Counted from the first letter of the stretch, positions 49,505 through 61,306 are shown. The stretch is DNA of 64,000 bases from Ditylenchus dipsaci (GCA_004194705.1 SADC01001256.1:310001-374000); one strand, 5' to 3'. The notes: generated by a model not told the origin, from the sequence alone. Made by a program: numbers and translations.

Positions 49505-52500
49505 TTAAGCAGCACTTGAGGCTTTCAAGTTAGTCATTGCATGTACAACTACAAAAGATGGACCGTTTTCAAACTCGTAGAGCCATTCTCCCATAGCGCC
49601 AAATATCCTGTCCTCATCCGTAGCTATTCTCTGGCTGAACCGACGGATCAGTGAGGGTCTTTTTTGAACGGCAGTGCCAGCTTCTGCATTACTCGAAGAC
49701 CCATTTGCAGTCATGCTATCAAAGTCGACAAAAGAATGCCCTACAAGGGCTAGGTCAAAGCTTCCCTGACCATTTGCTAGTGTTTTCTCCAGAACAGGTT
49801 TGAACTCTTCTCGGTCAACACATTTGACAGTGCTCAAGAAAACTCCACTTTCTTTGGCAGAAAGCTCTTTGACCGCTTGTAATAATTCATTGTCTAGGCT
49901 GGAGATGCTAGCATTGGTAATTTGCAGGTGAAGCACGGTGAGACGCACTTCAGTCTGCCGACGACGCAGTCTAAAAGCTAGCTGGAGAGCAGCCCGACTG
50001 TTTTCACCACGGGTGAACAACACTACGACTCTATGAAATGGGTGGTGGTGATTGCCCAGAGAAATGGTGGTTCCGACTCTGTCGACGAAGATGGCTATGT
50101 TCATGCTTTTGACGTCTGAGATGATGCTGCTGACTGCTGCTCTTTGATCACTTCTAAATTTTTTTAATATGTTTTAGCTTATTCTTTAGCAAGCCTTTAT
50201 TGAAAGATCCATGCAAAAGCCGCCGTTTTCTTGGCATTGTGTTTTTGCCATATTTTTGAAGACTTCTCTCATACAAATTATAGTCGATCTCGGATTAACG
50301 ACCCTCCAAAAATTTCGTTCCCGCCCAGGGTCCGACACTTTTTACGTTGATCTTTGAAGGTTTTTACCAGTTGTCTTCGGCTAGTCTAGTCCGAAATATC
50401 GCAAGGATTCAGATTTTGCCGAAAAGACACGTGCCTCTCAAATTAACGACTCACTTTTTCAAAAATAGAGGGTCGTTAATTCGAGATGCACGGGTCTTTT
50501 CGGCAAAATTAAAAGCACTTTCAAAAACGAGCTGCAAAATCTGAATCCTTGCAATATTTCGGACTACACTTGTCGAAGACAACTGGTAGAAACCTTCAAA
50601 AATCAACGTAAAAAGGTGTCGGACCCTAGGCGGGAACGAACTTTTTGGAGAGTCGTTAATCAGAGAGTCGACTGTACCCTCAATTTATAGCTCATCTTAC
50701 CGAATATGAACTGGGTGGCAATTTATCTAAAAGCAGTGTGAAAAAAAACAGATTAAAACACAATGCCAACAACACGATTTTAGTTCAGGAGGTGCCTATC
50801 TACTAGAAAAGATACTTTAGATTTAAAGTATTGTGGTTAAACGGTAATATTACCGTACACGGTGGGTAACTCTAATTTGAATTATGATAAAACATACCCT
50901 GGAGAATCCTTTTTCCATGGAACCACCAAAAGATCGCACTGCTCTTTCTCCGCAATCCTATTTATTTCAACACCGATTTCGGCAAGACGAGTAGCAGCTA
51001 TGAAACTTTTAGTCTTGACACCCATTAATTTGCCAAAGAATCTGAACATCGACAAAGTCTGGTCACTTTCAATCACACGCTCTGTCTAAAAAGCAATCAA
51101 TATAAACAAGCGCTAAAAATGTTCAAGGTCGTGCTGTCTACCTGAGTGGAAACCATAATGTTGGAAGATCTGTCAAACTCAGTAAATGCCTTGAACCCGA
51201 GCAAAAAGAAATTTTTCTGTGGCAGACTGGCTCTGAACATCTGCAGGAAGTTGGCAACCAATGGCACAGAGTCTAATTCGGTCAGATACAGGAGTACTTC
51301 TTCGTCTATGTCTTCTTTAAAAAGCAAGCCAGAAGGATGGCTTTTCTTTTTTTTGGTCAATGAGACTGTTCTGTTCTGATACTTCGGTGGGTAGACAAAG
51401 GCTACCAGTGGAGAAGTCATAAAAGTGGTAACTAGTGCCATGAGCACCATAACTACGAAAATACGCTCATTGATTACGCCCGCATCCAGCCCAATGTTCA
51501 GTACAATCAATTCTACTAGACTACAATTTCATAATTAGCAAAGAATTTGATTGTAATGTTATATTTACCCTTTGGTGTTCATCAAAATGCCGATGCTAAA
51601 AGATTCCCTCCACGGAAAACCTGTCCATCTGGCAGCCAGAGTGCAGCCAATAATTTTTCCAGCACAGGCCACACATATGACTAGCACAGAAAATAGCAGC
51701 GTGGTCCAGTCATTTAACAATCCCATTTTGGTTTTCAAGCCGGAAGAAGCAAAGTACTAAATATTTTAGTATGCGACTAAGACTTATTTTCTGTGTCAGA
51801 TCGATATTTCAAAAAATTACCAGTGGAAGAAAAGCGATCCCGACCAGATCTTCAAGTTTATGAGTCAGCTCCATAGTTAATCCACCAATACGACTAAAAA
51901 AATTAGTCCAATCGCTAGAAAAATAGCATAAGAGCCCTACGGAATAATGATGCCTACTAGGAATGCCCCGAAAATAGCATGCACTCCAATCCATTCTGTG
52001 GTCCAGGCAGACAAAAACACCATAATAAGCGTTATAGCTAGCAACATTTGGGTCAGCACTGGGTTTCTGTTGACTGTGAAGAACTTTTCAAATGCCTAAA
52101 TTGGTTTAAAAAAATTTACAACCACAAACTTTGTACAGTTGAAACTGGATTTACACGAAATTCAAGGGACCGGCCAAGTGACCGCGTTCGACACTTTTTC
52201 ACACCCATTTTTTCAAGCTTTTGCAGTTCTGTCTTGACAGTCTGGTCATGAGATTTGCAAGGATTCCAATTTGCCGATTATTTTTTAGAAATCCAATTTT
52301 TTTCTTCAAAAAAGCAAAAACTCGATGAAAACAGGTTTTTCGTTTAACCGAAATTCGTAAAATCGATTTTTCGCTTTTTTAGAGAAAGAAATTTTGTATT
52401 TCCGAAAATGATCGGCAAAATCGGAATCCTTGCGATATTTGGGACGAGACAGCAAAAACAGAACTGGCTAAATTTTTTGAAAATTAAGGTAAAAAAAGTG

Positions 52501-54426
52501 TCGGACCCCAGGGGGGAAGGAACTTGCGACCTCAAATATTCGTTGTATCGAGTTTCGTTAAATCGAGTTTCAACTGTATTTGTTGGGAAACGGTGAATTC
52601 ATCTGCACCGAATTCATCTGCAAACAAATTCATCTGCAGACGAATTCATCTGCATCGAATTCATCTGCATTTTGGCATTCTGTCGCCATACGGGTTAACT
52701 CTGAGATTAGAGGATATTAGAGGAAATACGATAATCTTATTAGAGGAAATACGATAATCTTTATAAACTTACTTCATAAACCTAGTCTGCGTGGCACCCG
52801 GACATTGTCCATTTTTAATGGACAATGTCGCACGGGAGAAGTTTTGTTAACCCACTTTTCGATTACAAACCAAGCTGATTTTTTCATAATTAGTAAAAGT
52901 AGCCGAGAATAACTGATCCTGAAAAAAATCAGCTCGATGAGTAATCGAAAAGTCGGTCAACAAAACTTTTCTCCGGGTGACATTGTCCATTTAAAATGGA
53001 CAATGTCCGGGCGCCGTCTACCTACGAATTTGTTTTATTAGAAGCCTGCTATGTACAATAACAATCAACAAAAGAAATGTATGTAAGATGTAATTGTGAA
53101 GCAAAGAGTACATTACGTAAATGACAATTTCCCAGCTAATATTTCTTCGGCCATTCTTTTGCGAAAAGCATCCGTTTCTTTAGCTTCGAATTCCATCGAG
53201 TCTTTTCGAGATGCCCGCTCTGCGAAGACGCACGTAAATACACCGCAGTCGTCACTGTTGAGCTGTCGAAACGGTATAAAGTGGAAAATATAAAGTGGAA
53301 AAACTCAAAAGGCTAGTTATGCCAAGATGAGACAAAAAAGTTGCAAAATATATGCAGAGGAAAACAGATGCAAGAGGACTGTTTAGGTTAAAGAACTTTT
53401 TGAAAAAGGTTTAAAGAGAATTCCATAGTGCAGATGAATTCGGTGCAGATGAATTCACCTAATGCCGTATTTGTTAAGTTTACCTTTCTAAGCAATATTC
53501 GACCAGGCACTAACAGAAACAAGGCATAAATAGCTATAGTGATCAGCACATATGCAGCCACAAATGGGTCTCCAGCATTGATTATGGAGATGGCTAAAGC
53601 AAGCAGTACCCTATAAATAAAAATTTCTAAAGATTTTATTTTGTTGACAACATTAAGCTCACCAAGCACAAATATCGTCAATGGCAGCTGCACTGATTGT
53701 CATCAAACCAACTGGGGTGGATAGCAGTTTCTTCTCAGTCAGAATTCGAGCAAGCACAGGGAACGCCTTAATAATTTTCTGTGAATTCAAGTTGGGCAAG
53801 AGTAAACGATACAGTGATAGCCAGTGCAACAAAGGTGAAGAGCAGAAAAGAGGGAAATGGAGTCAGCTCACGTTTCTCCGGCTCTAGCAAAAACTCATAC
53901 AATCCAAAACTGACCACAGCCCCCAGAATGCCAGCAAGACTATACCCGCAAGACTGATCACTGTAAAACGTTTAATTCCTCTGAAAGCATACAAATTCTA
54001 TTTAGAGTTAAAAATGACGTAGTTTAAATACCTGAACAACAAGCCAGTGTCCAGTTCTAGACCCATTAAAAACATGTACAGCACCAATCCAAAGCTGGCC
54101 ACCATGGACAGGGTGGTAAGAGACTGTTTTGGGAAAATAGTCTCTGTGAAATAGGGAATATTGCCAAATACTGATGGTCCCAGACATATGCCACCAATAT
54201 TTCAGCTATTACCCTAGGCTGTCTTAACTTTTGCAGGAAAAAGTGAATTATACGGGATAGTGAAATTATTATAGTCGCCTAAATTTACTCTGCATTCTAA
54301 ATTTTATACAAAAAGTGATTTACCTGTACAAGAAAAAGGGCTAGCGGAGAGTTGAGCAGACTTTCCCGGAATATATGCCACCTTCAGTGGAAACAAAGTG
54401 AGTACGTTCATGAGAAAATTCGACAT
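49505..54426 (-). CDS. CPA2-family K+(Na+)/H+ antiporter, CHX/KHA1 type
   Basis: Minus-strand exons: 54324-54426, 54032-54278, 53813-53980, 53663-53766, 53484-53610, 51941-52095, 51821-51893, 51570-51756, 51142-51520, 50898-51085, 49505-50153 (stop). The first exon is missing; about 790 residues are seen. This is a cation/proton exchanger of an internal membrane, by analogy with plant CHX and yeast KHA1. Landmarks: [54 protein letters not shown], the proton-coupling acidic pair in [59 protein letters not shown]. The last 300 residues are soluble and look like the family's nucleotide-binding/USP-like tail ([22 protein letters not shown]). Three one-base gaps: CCC at 54365-54367, 54196-54203, CCC at 53945-53947. 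Plant and fungal types dominate this family; I know of no common nematode member. Confidence 0.88.
50279..50675. repeat. TACAGTCGA-family foldback, word TTAACGACCCTC
   Basis: Textbook copy. Both arms carry the core (CGTTCCCGCCCAGGGTCCGA / TCGGACCCTAGGCGGGAACG), the right end GAGAGTCGACTGTA, and the private word TTAACGACCCTC at the left. The centre has TTAACGACTC and GAGGGTCGTTAATTCGAG; the right end has AGTCGTTAATCAGAG. It is located in an antiporter intron. Confidence 0.92.
52134..52578. repeat. TACAGTCGA-family foldback, word TTAAATCGAGTTT
   Basis: Ends TACAGTTGAAACTGG / GAGTTTCAACTGTA. The word is TCGAGTTTCGTTAAATCGAG at the right; the centre has TTTCGTTTAACCGAA. The core is present in both arms. 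Antiporter intron. Confidence 0.82.
52595..53460. repeat. GAATTCATCTGCA repeats bracketing a foldback
   Basis: Five GAATTCATCTGCA words at 52597-52672 and the complement TGCAGATGAATTC twice at 53430-53455. Between them a foldback at about 52780-53030 has ACATTGTCCATTTTTAATGG near both ends, mirrored CACTTTTCGATTACAAACCA, and GGACAATGTC. All lie within one antiporter intron. Confidence 0.65.
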
Positions 54427-54519
54427 CTGTAATATTGCAATTTCATGCGTGGTTGGAGGTTATTAGTGAAATTTCAGCCGCGTTTTTCAGAGATAACACC
54501 TTTTTTCACAGAGTGTGTC

Positions 54520-54870
54520 AATTGCTATTGATTTTGATCATAACTCTTTTGTGAGCCGAATTTTGAAAATTTGTAAACGCCAGTCGACTCGGAATAGAAA
54601 AAAATTTGGTATATAATGTAAGAAAGCCCATTTTTGCTTGGTCCCCTTGTGGTTCGGGTTCTGGTCTGTGGGTGGTCTCTCGATGGACAAGGTCCAAACG
54701 ACGGGGGGGGGGGGGGGGGGGGTGGTTGGTCAAGCAAAAATTGTGTTTTTACATTATAAACAAAAACATTATTTTTCAAATTCTGAGTCCATTTGCGTTT
54801 ACATATATTCGACATTCGGCCCACAAAAAAATTATGATCAAAACAAAATTTTAAAAAATGGAGACCAAAG
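54520..54870. repeat. Foldback with long G run, CTTGGTCCCC family
   Basis: Arms TTTTGATCATAACTCTTTTG / AAAAATTATGATCAAAAC and AATTTGTAAACGCCAGTCGA / its near complement. A run of about 18 G lies at 54703-54721. Sister of 25040-25252. Upstream of the antiporter's first known exon. Confidence 0.7.
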
Positions 54871-54979
54871 TTAGCGAAAACATCTGACCATGTCAACTTT
54901 CAATTCAGTCATTAGATCAACCATTTCAATTATTCAGCACATAAATTTTTGTTCTCTTTTATCATACTGGTCAAAAAAA

Positions 54980-56235
54980 TCGTAAAGATAGGATTTTTTT
55001 AATTTTGCAGTTTTGCCATTTTGGAGACCTTGATAAACGGGCACCTTTTTCAGTAACAGATGTCCGGTGGCGAAACTGCAAGATTTTCGAAAAATGATTG
55101 CTAAAATAATAATCTTTAAAACTTTTATGACCAGACTGATGAATTAAAGGACCATTGCCGTCTACGGTCACGGAAATTTGGACTTTTTGAATTGGCGGAG
55201 GACAGCTAAATTACTGCGAAAATATTTTTTGAATTATATATTTATTTTCATTTTAAATTATAATTTATGTGCATTGGTCGAAGTGAGTAAGTTGTAGTGC
55301 AGTGGGTGTGTTAGATCTTGTCCAATCTGGCAATGACAAGCAACGTTGGGCTCGACTAGTAGATCGTTGAAAATTTTAGAAAAATTTAATTTGCAAACTA
55401 AAAAGATTTCAAAAAATATTTTCGCAGTAATTTAGCTGTCCCCGCCAATTCAAAAAGTCCAAATTTCCGTGGCCATAGACGGTAATGGTCCTTTAAGTTT
55501 GCTACAAGACTAGGGTTGTCGATTCGATTGATCGAAATCGATTAATCGCACTCATTAATCGAAAAATTTAGATTATCGATTCGATTAATCGAAAATTTCG
55601 GTTATTGATTCGATTCCATTATTAATGGAATCTTCTGTAGTCTTGAGGTAGCCTTTTATATCACACGGAGAATGTGTACACATGGAAAAGCCAAAGTCTG
55701 AAGTAATTGCTGAAAAGAAAAGTCTGAAATAATTTCCAGAAAACACAAGCCTAAATTAATTTTTGAAAGACAAAAAAGTCTTAAGTAATTTTTTGGAAGC
55801 CAAAGTCCGAAATGATATGTAAAACACGAGTGTTTGTCTATTTAAGTAGTTTTGTTGATTTGTTTTTTTAAACAATGAGACAAATTTTTAGACTAGCTAC
55901 CCAAGACTCAAGGTTTTTAACTTCAGAACAGTTATGTAAAAAACTAGTTTGAGTAACATTCTAGCTTTTTTTAATAACCGCCGTATTTAGATGCTATATT
56001 AGAAAGCCAGTTCGTGCACTGAAACACGTTAATTGATTAAGAGGATTAAAAAATTTTCGGGTTTTTCGATTCGATTCATCGAAAATTTCGATTATCGATT
56101 CGATTAATCGAAAATTTCGATGCATCGACAACCCTATACAAGACGATAAAATTGGGCTAAAAGAGTGTCGGACCGAGCGAGGGAACAAACTTGAGGGGGG
56201 TGTCCGATTGATGAGTGTCCGATTATCTAGAAGCA
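54980..56235. repeat. TACAGTCGA-family foldback split by a hAT MITE
   Basis: ACCATTGCCGTCTACGGTCA ... TTCAAAAAATATTTTCGCAG at 55140-55230 is mirrored at 55415-55495. The family core (GAGTGTCGGACCGAGCGAGG) continues at 56160 after the hAT element 55511-56136. The right end reads GAAGCAGTGCTGTA. Confidence 0.7.
55511..56136. mobile_element. hAT-type MITE with perfect 8-bp target duplication
   Basis: The ends TAGGGTTGTCGATTCG and CGATGCATCGACAACCCTA are flanked on both sides by TACAAGAC (55503-55510 and 56137-56144), a perfect 8-bp duplication as hAT elements make. The ends are followed by tandem ATCGATTCGATTAATCGAAA words. No transposase. Confidence 0.92.
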
Positions 56236-56908
56236 GTGCTGTATTACTCCAAGTTTATGATAACATTTTGAAAGAAAATTGAAAAAATAAATATTAAAAA
56301 ATGGATTTAAAATAATAACAGGAAGTAGCGAAGAATAATTATATATTTTTTTAGAAAAATGGCTAAATAATTTTTAAGTTTTTACGAAATTGAGAATTTT
56401 CCAGACCAACTAATAAAACCAAATTTTTAAAACAAAAAAGTCTAAGGAAATATTAAGAAAACAGTGACTTGTTTCTGTTTTCAATCAAAGGCTCAAACTT
56501 TTTCTGTAAAAAGTCATAAAATTGTGGAAGACAGTTTATAGGTAAGATCGTTGTTGTGGTTGGGGTTAAATGAATGATTCAACTTCCAACAACAAAGGAT
56601 GAAAGACCAAAGACAACACCTAATAACTAGAAAGTACTGAACACTGCACCAGTTTATAGGTAATCGTCATAAGAATCGATCACTATTACAGCATAAGCTT
56701 TTTTGCCTTATCAAAGTTTTCGATTGGGGGAGAGGGTGGTAATGAAGGTAAAAAATTTATTTATGATTTTTCGGTCGTCCTTCCGGCAACTGTTTCTATT
56801 TTGGTTAGAAGATGCACTAAAGGAAGAAAAGGGTTTGTCAGCAGATGCAAAATTTAAAAACCATAAAAAGAAATTTTTTTGGCGCTACTCGGTTTTAACC
56901 ACCCTCCC

Positions 56909-57115
56909 CAGGGTTCACAGATGTCCTGCTTTAGCAGGAATTTCCTGCTTTTCGATTTTAAAATCTGGTTTTTGTCCGTGAAAAAGCAGGAATTTTCGCA
57001 CATCTCACAGCATTTTATAACAGCTTATTCCTGCTTTTTGTAGATTTTTTGGTTTAACTTCCTGCTTTTTGGAAACAAAATCCTGCTTTTGCGATTTTCG
57101 ATCTGTGAACCCTGC
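56909..57115. mobile_element. MITE ending CAGGGTTCACAGAT, hAT-like
   Basis: The ends CAGGGTTCACAGAT and ATCTGTGAACCCTG are perfect complements. CCCTCCC is found directly outside both ends, compatible with a hAT target duplication shifted by one base. The word TCCTGCTTT is repeated seven times on both strands. Confidence 0.85.
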
Positions 57116-57539
57116 CCTCCCCCAAAAACATCTCCTCGGGATTTTTTTTGAAAATTATGTTATAATAAGGAATAAAATCTAAGTTAAAAAATGAAGCCGG
57201 AAATTTAAGACAAAAAGGCGAGAGATATTAATTTATTCATTAGAAACCGCCGTAACAGTACATTTTATGGAAATTATTGAAATATTAGTTCAAGTTGGCT
57301 CAAAAATTTTGATTGTTGGATATTGAACTGAATTTTTGAAAAAAAATATTGAATCACTCAGTGAGCCGAAAATTCAAGATCATCGGTCGACAGTCATAAG
57401 CTGGGCCAAGTAACAGAACTAACTGAAGCAGCTCTAATGAAATTTTTAGCTCAAAGACTTTAGGCCAAAGAAAATCATTACAAAATTGCTCAACGGATGG
57501 TTTATCTGAAGGTTGTTCAATTCACATTTGCTTTTTCAG

Positions 57540-57666
57540 ATTGTGGAATGACCGAAGAGAACTATGAAGTCGAAGACGACCAAGTCTACAGGTTCAAGAA
57601 AAAGAGACCTGTGTCAGAAAGACTTCAAATGCTACAAGACGCCAGCTTTGCCCTTGATAATGTCTC
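57540..57666 (+). CDS. Orphan exon, possibly MCTP-like membrane protein
   Basis: After TTGCTTTTTCAG an open exon reads CGMTEENYEVEDDQVYRF then KKKRPVSERLQMLQDASFALDN, followed by a donor-like AAT/gtctca. The charged run followed by a KxRLQxLQD helix recalls the region before the first membrane helix of multiple-C2 transmembrane proteins (MCTP). This is a weak resemblance. No neighbouring exon was found in the window. Confidence 0.3.
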
Positions 57667-57686
57667 ATCAGTGGAAGCAATTTATT

Positions 57687-57940
57687 CACCGTATTCTCTC
57701 TATTAGTTCCACATGTGGAATTATTTTTCAATCGTCTAAAAATCGGAAAATTTTGTGGTCGATTTCGAGATTTTTGGATGAAAATCCAAAATCCAAAAAA
57801 CAGAATCGCTAAAGTTCGTGGTAGTTAAGAAAATGCAATAAACCACTTTATTAAATTTTTTCTCTGAGCTGAGATACAGGTCCTCAAAGTTGGGGGTGTG
57901 GGTTTAATAGAGAGTGTGGAACTAATAGAGAGAATACGGC
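57687..57940. repeat. TACCGTATTT-family MITE, copy 12
   Basis: Ends CACCGTATTCTCTCTATTAG / CTAATAGAGAGAATACGG, with the extra TC mirrored. The private word is TTAGTTCCACA with TGTGGAATTA on the left and GTGTGGAACTAATAG on the right. Confidence 0.9.
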
Positions 57941-58350
57941 AGTTTAAAACGAAGAAACTAGATACACAAGCTATTGCTGGCTGGAAGAAAAACACTTGAA
58001 TTTTTGCTCTCGATTTGTTTAAATTTTATCCTTATCTTTTTATTCATGTTGCATTTACAAAATTGGTTTACAACTTTTGTTAAAAAAATTTCCGAACGTT
58101 TGATGCGGTGACGACAAACAGTAAATTGAGCCCCTCCAATAGAAAGACCCTCCTAATTGATTGACTGTCTATAAAGAGCTTGGAAAAAGGCCGAACGGTC
58201 GGTATATTTCAAAAGAATTATAGTAAAATAGAAAAATACACTTTGTAATATTTTAAACGTCAAAATTTTTTTTGTGTGGAATGGTGTTATTCGGTATTTT
58301 TGATAACATTAATGAACATAATTTTGATTCAGCACATCTCTCGATATAGT

Positions 58351-58650
58351 ATATCGTAAAAACTCTATGGCTGTAACTAATTTCACCCGTCAAATTAAGT
58401 CCCTCTTTAAGTCCCCTTAAATCTATTAAGTCCCTCCAGAAAGTCAATTCCTATCGCCCCAAAACTGGAAAATTATTAGGTCGATCTCGAGATTTTATGC
58501 ACTCAACTAAAATTGAAAAGCCAGAATCGGCACAGCTTTTGGGAGTTAAAAAAATGCAATAAAAAAATTTGTAAAAAATCCGTCACATACAGATCATGAT
58601 GAGAGAATTATTAGACGGTAGGGGTGGGACTTAAAATAATTTTTACGGTA
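58351..58650. repeat. TACCGTATTT-family MITE, copy 13
   Basis: The right end TTTTTACGGTA and core are present. The private word ATTAAGTCCC occurs three times on the left (58395-58437), with GGGACTTAAAAT on the right. The left tip is decayed. Confidence 0.75.
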
Positions 58651-59049
58651 TCTCTGAGGCGGTTTTAAATGTGTGTGTTTTATTCCGACTCGAGTGTATG
58701 CTTTACAAAAGCAGCATCTTTAACCTTCTTTTGACGGTGCCTCATGCTTCTACTATAGGAAAATATGTTTGCATTTTTCACAAAAGTCAAGGAAGATACT
58801 CGGCAATACGAAATTTTTTGAATTATAGAACAAATTGGTTCTTTTCCATTATCTGGACCACCCGTCTGAAAGAATCGTTCCACAGCTATCCGGAGAACAT
58901 TACATTAGCGTACCGAGGGTGGGGCTAGCTGGGCTATAGCCCCACCCGTCAGGATTTTTAAATAAGAATTAGCCCCTCCCGTCAGTCTCTGGAACCTCAT
59001 TATAAAGTTCAAGTGTGCCACCAATTTGGTCAGCTTTGACTAAAATTCA

Positions 59050-59127
59050 GTTAAATGAACCCTCGATATAACGACACCCTTAGGTCGGTTCCTTGGGGTG
59101 TCGTTATATCAAGGTTTGACTATAGTA
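59050..59127. repeat. TACAGTCGA-family short remnant, word ATATAACGACACC
   Basis: GAACCCTCGATATAACGACACC and GGTGTCGTTATATCAAGGTT are complementary, with end TTTGACTATAG. A 78-bp hairpin. Confidence 0.75.
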
Positions 59128-59388
59128 ATCAAGGTGATAATGTTGACCATATATTAATAATTAATCACTATATTAATCACCTCAATCACCACACTAAACA
59201 TTAAAAAGACCTGAAAAAAATTCTTTCAAAAGGGTGGTCCCGATAATGGAAAAGAACCAATAAGCAAATTTTCAATTTTCCCCGATCAATTAAAATAATA
59301 AAAAAAAATTTTTAAAACAAATTTTATTCGATTTTATTCAAATTTTATAACAAATTTTTATAAAAACAAATTTTCTTCTGTTTTATAA

Positions 59389-59528
59389 TACAGTTCATTC
59401 TCGATAAACCGGCACCCATAGGGTGCAGCTTGGGTGCCAGTTTATCGGGAGTGAGATTTGTCAAATTTCCTTGTCGGCCAGCCAAATCAGGCTTTTTCAC
59501 AGTGCCGGTTTATCGAGAGTGGACTGTA
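59389..59528. repeat. TACAGTCGA-family short MITE, word ATAAACCGGCAC
   Basis: Ends TACAGTTCATTCTCG / CGAGAGTGGACTGTA. The word ATAAACCGGCACCC is at the left; complements GGGTGCCAGTTTATCG and GTGCCGGTTTATCG follow. Confidence 0.88.
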
Positions 59529-59570
59529 TCCTTATCAAAAAAATTCGAAAGATTGGGTTTCACACCATGA

Positions 59571-59725
59571 TACAGTCGAACCTGTATAAAAAGACACCCT
59601 TATAAACGGACACCCAATGTTTACTCAATTTGGTCCATAAACGATATTTATTGGAAAACCTATCCCCAATGAACGGACACCTTTCGTCGATCCGAGAGGT
59701 GTCTGTTTATCCAGGTTTGACTGTA
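59571..59725. repeat. TACAGTCGA-family short MITE beside the Harbinger
   Basis: Ends TACAGTCGAACCTG / CCAGGTTTGACTGTA. Word TATAAACGGACACCC and complement GGTGTCTGTTTATCC. Its last base is one base away from the CAG target duplication of the Harbinger element. Confidence 0.88.
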
Positions 59726-59728
59726 CAG

Positions 59729-59940
59729 GGGCCTATTGCAACAGTTGAAAGTTGAAAGTGTAAAGTTGAAAGTTGACAGTGAAAGTGTTGCAACACTTGA
59801 AAGTTGAAAGTGAAAGTTGAAAGTTGACAGTTGAAAGTGAAAGTTGAAAGTTGATGGTGTTGCAACAATTGAAAGTGACTCACTTTCAACTTTCACTTTC
59901 AACTTTCAACTCTTGGAACACTTTCACTTTCAACTTCCAT
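59729..59940. repeat. Harbinger left subterminal repeat tract
   Basis: About 15 copies of TTGAAAGT and GTGAAAGT words plus two GTTGCAACA motifs. The tract turns to the complement (ACTTTCAACTTTC) at about 59880, so it is itself a small foldback. Confidence 0.8.
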
Positions 59941-60221
59941 CTTTATACCATTTAAATAATATCGTCATTTTTGCAACTAATACGTCTTTACCACTCACTC
60001 CAGCTTTAATTTTTTGAACTTTCATTTACAAATCTCATTTTCAACCTATCTCAAACCTTTTGCTGTTAAAGTTTCTGTACATACGTGCGAAACACCGCAC
60101 AGGTTACTATCCATTCATAAAATCTCCAGCCCTATAATATTCCGATAAAAACAAAAAACGTTCCCTAAGATAAAGCTACCATCCCAGTTCTTTATTCAAC
60201 TAATCATCACATCCATCACAT

Positions 60222-61121
60222 TCAATAGAAATCTGTAAATTCGTCTTCTTCTTCAGTCAACAACGCAGCTTCATTTTTCAGTGTGCAAGGCCTTCCATCG
60301 AAGTGGACCGTTAGAGATGCCGGGAGTCCAAGTTCACTTCGCTGCTTGTAGTTGCTCATCTTCTTTGACTCTAGCTCTTCTCTGAGGCATTCTACATGTA
60401 GACGTTTTTTCTCTAGCTCCAAAGAATCCTCAAACTAAACATTAGGATTAAATTTAACCCCATGAAAAATAAGAATGGTATTATACCTGCTCTACGCGGT
60501 GGCGTTTGCGATTAAGTCCTGGAGATGGTGATTCAAAGCTTATTTTGTCAGATAGCTGTTTTGTCTTCATGTCGGCTTGAGCTATTTCTTCAATCGTCTC
60601 ATGTTCACCACCATCCGCCACAGGCAGTCCTTTTAGCTCCGGTGAGTCAACGTTGAGAATGTTCTGTAGAAGTTTCTCCCACTGTAACAGAGCACGTATA
60701 ACGCAAGCTACCGATAAAATAGTAATAGAACAGACCGGTTTGTACACTACAGCTTTTGCTCCTGTCTTGCCAGCCTTGTCCATCTTCTCTTTGAGGGCCT
60801 TCTTCTTTCTACCGAAGATATTGTCGCGAAGGGATTCAATTGATTTTCCTGAGAACCGCACATAACCCAGAACCACGCAGCGAGCAGCGACTTCTCGCCA
60901 CAGCTTGTCTTTGGAGTCTTTGGTCACTTCACTGCCCGAGAATTTGCCAAATAGCTTATCCTTAACTGCATAAACTTCCTAAATAATCCTAGTACCATTC
61001 TTTCGATAAATAAGAAGTGAATTACTTGGAAGAACACGAGGAGTTCAGCATCAGACATCCGAGATTTGTCCTCAACTTTTGATTCAATAACCACTTCTAC
61101 ATCCTGAGAACAGTTTTCCAT
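60222..61121 (-). CDS. Harbinger Myb/SANT-like DNA-binding partner
   Basis: Exons 61026-61121, 60487-60978, 60222-60434: 266 residues, no interruption. The PIF/Harbinger second protein helps the transposase enter the nucleus and bind the ends. Residues about 33-100 resemble the Myb/SANT-like fold seen in zeste-type regulators: VKDKLFGKFSGSEVTKDSK, then KLWREVAARCVVLGYVRFSG and a basic stretch GRKKKALKEKMDKAGKTG. The middle is acidic. The C-terminal part is a coiled coil (SLELEKKRLHVECLREELES) ending in an acidic tail EEEDEFTDFY. The start ATG follows a TTTTAG acceptor-like site by 12 bases, so transcripts may be trans-spliced or have a 5' intron. Assignment rests on context and the basic/helical pattern. 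Confidence 0.82.
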
Positions 61122-61306
61122 TTTTGACGTAGCCTAAAATATGCTGGTGAAAAATTGTGAAAGGTCTCAAAAATTTTCAATGAAATGGCACTCTCGATAA
61201 AATAATTTTTCGGCAAAGAAATCAACCCAAAGAAATCAACCACCACACCTAGCATAATGAAACTTTTTTATTAGCGGACAACTAGACATACCAAAATAAC
61301 TAGAAG

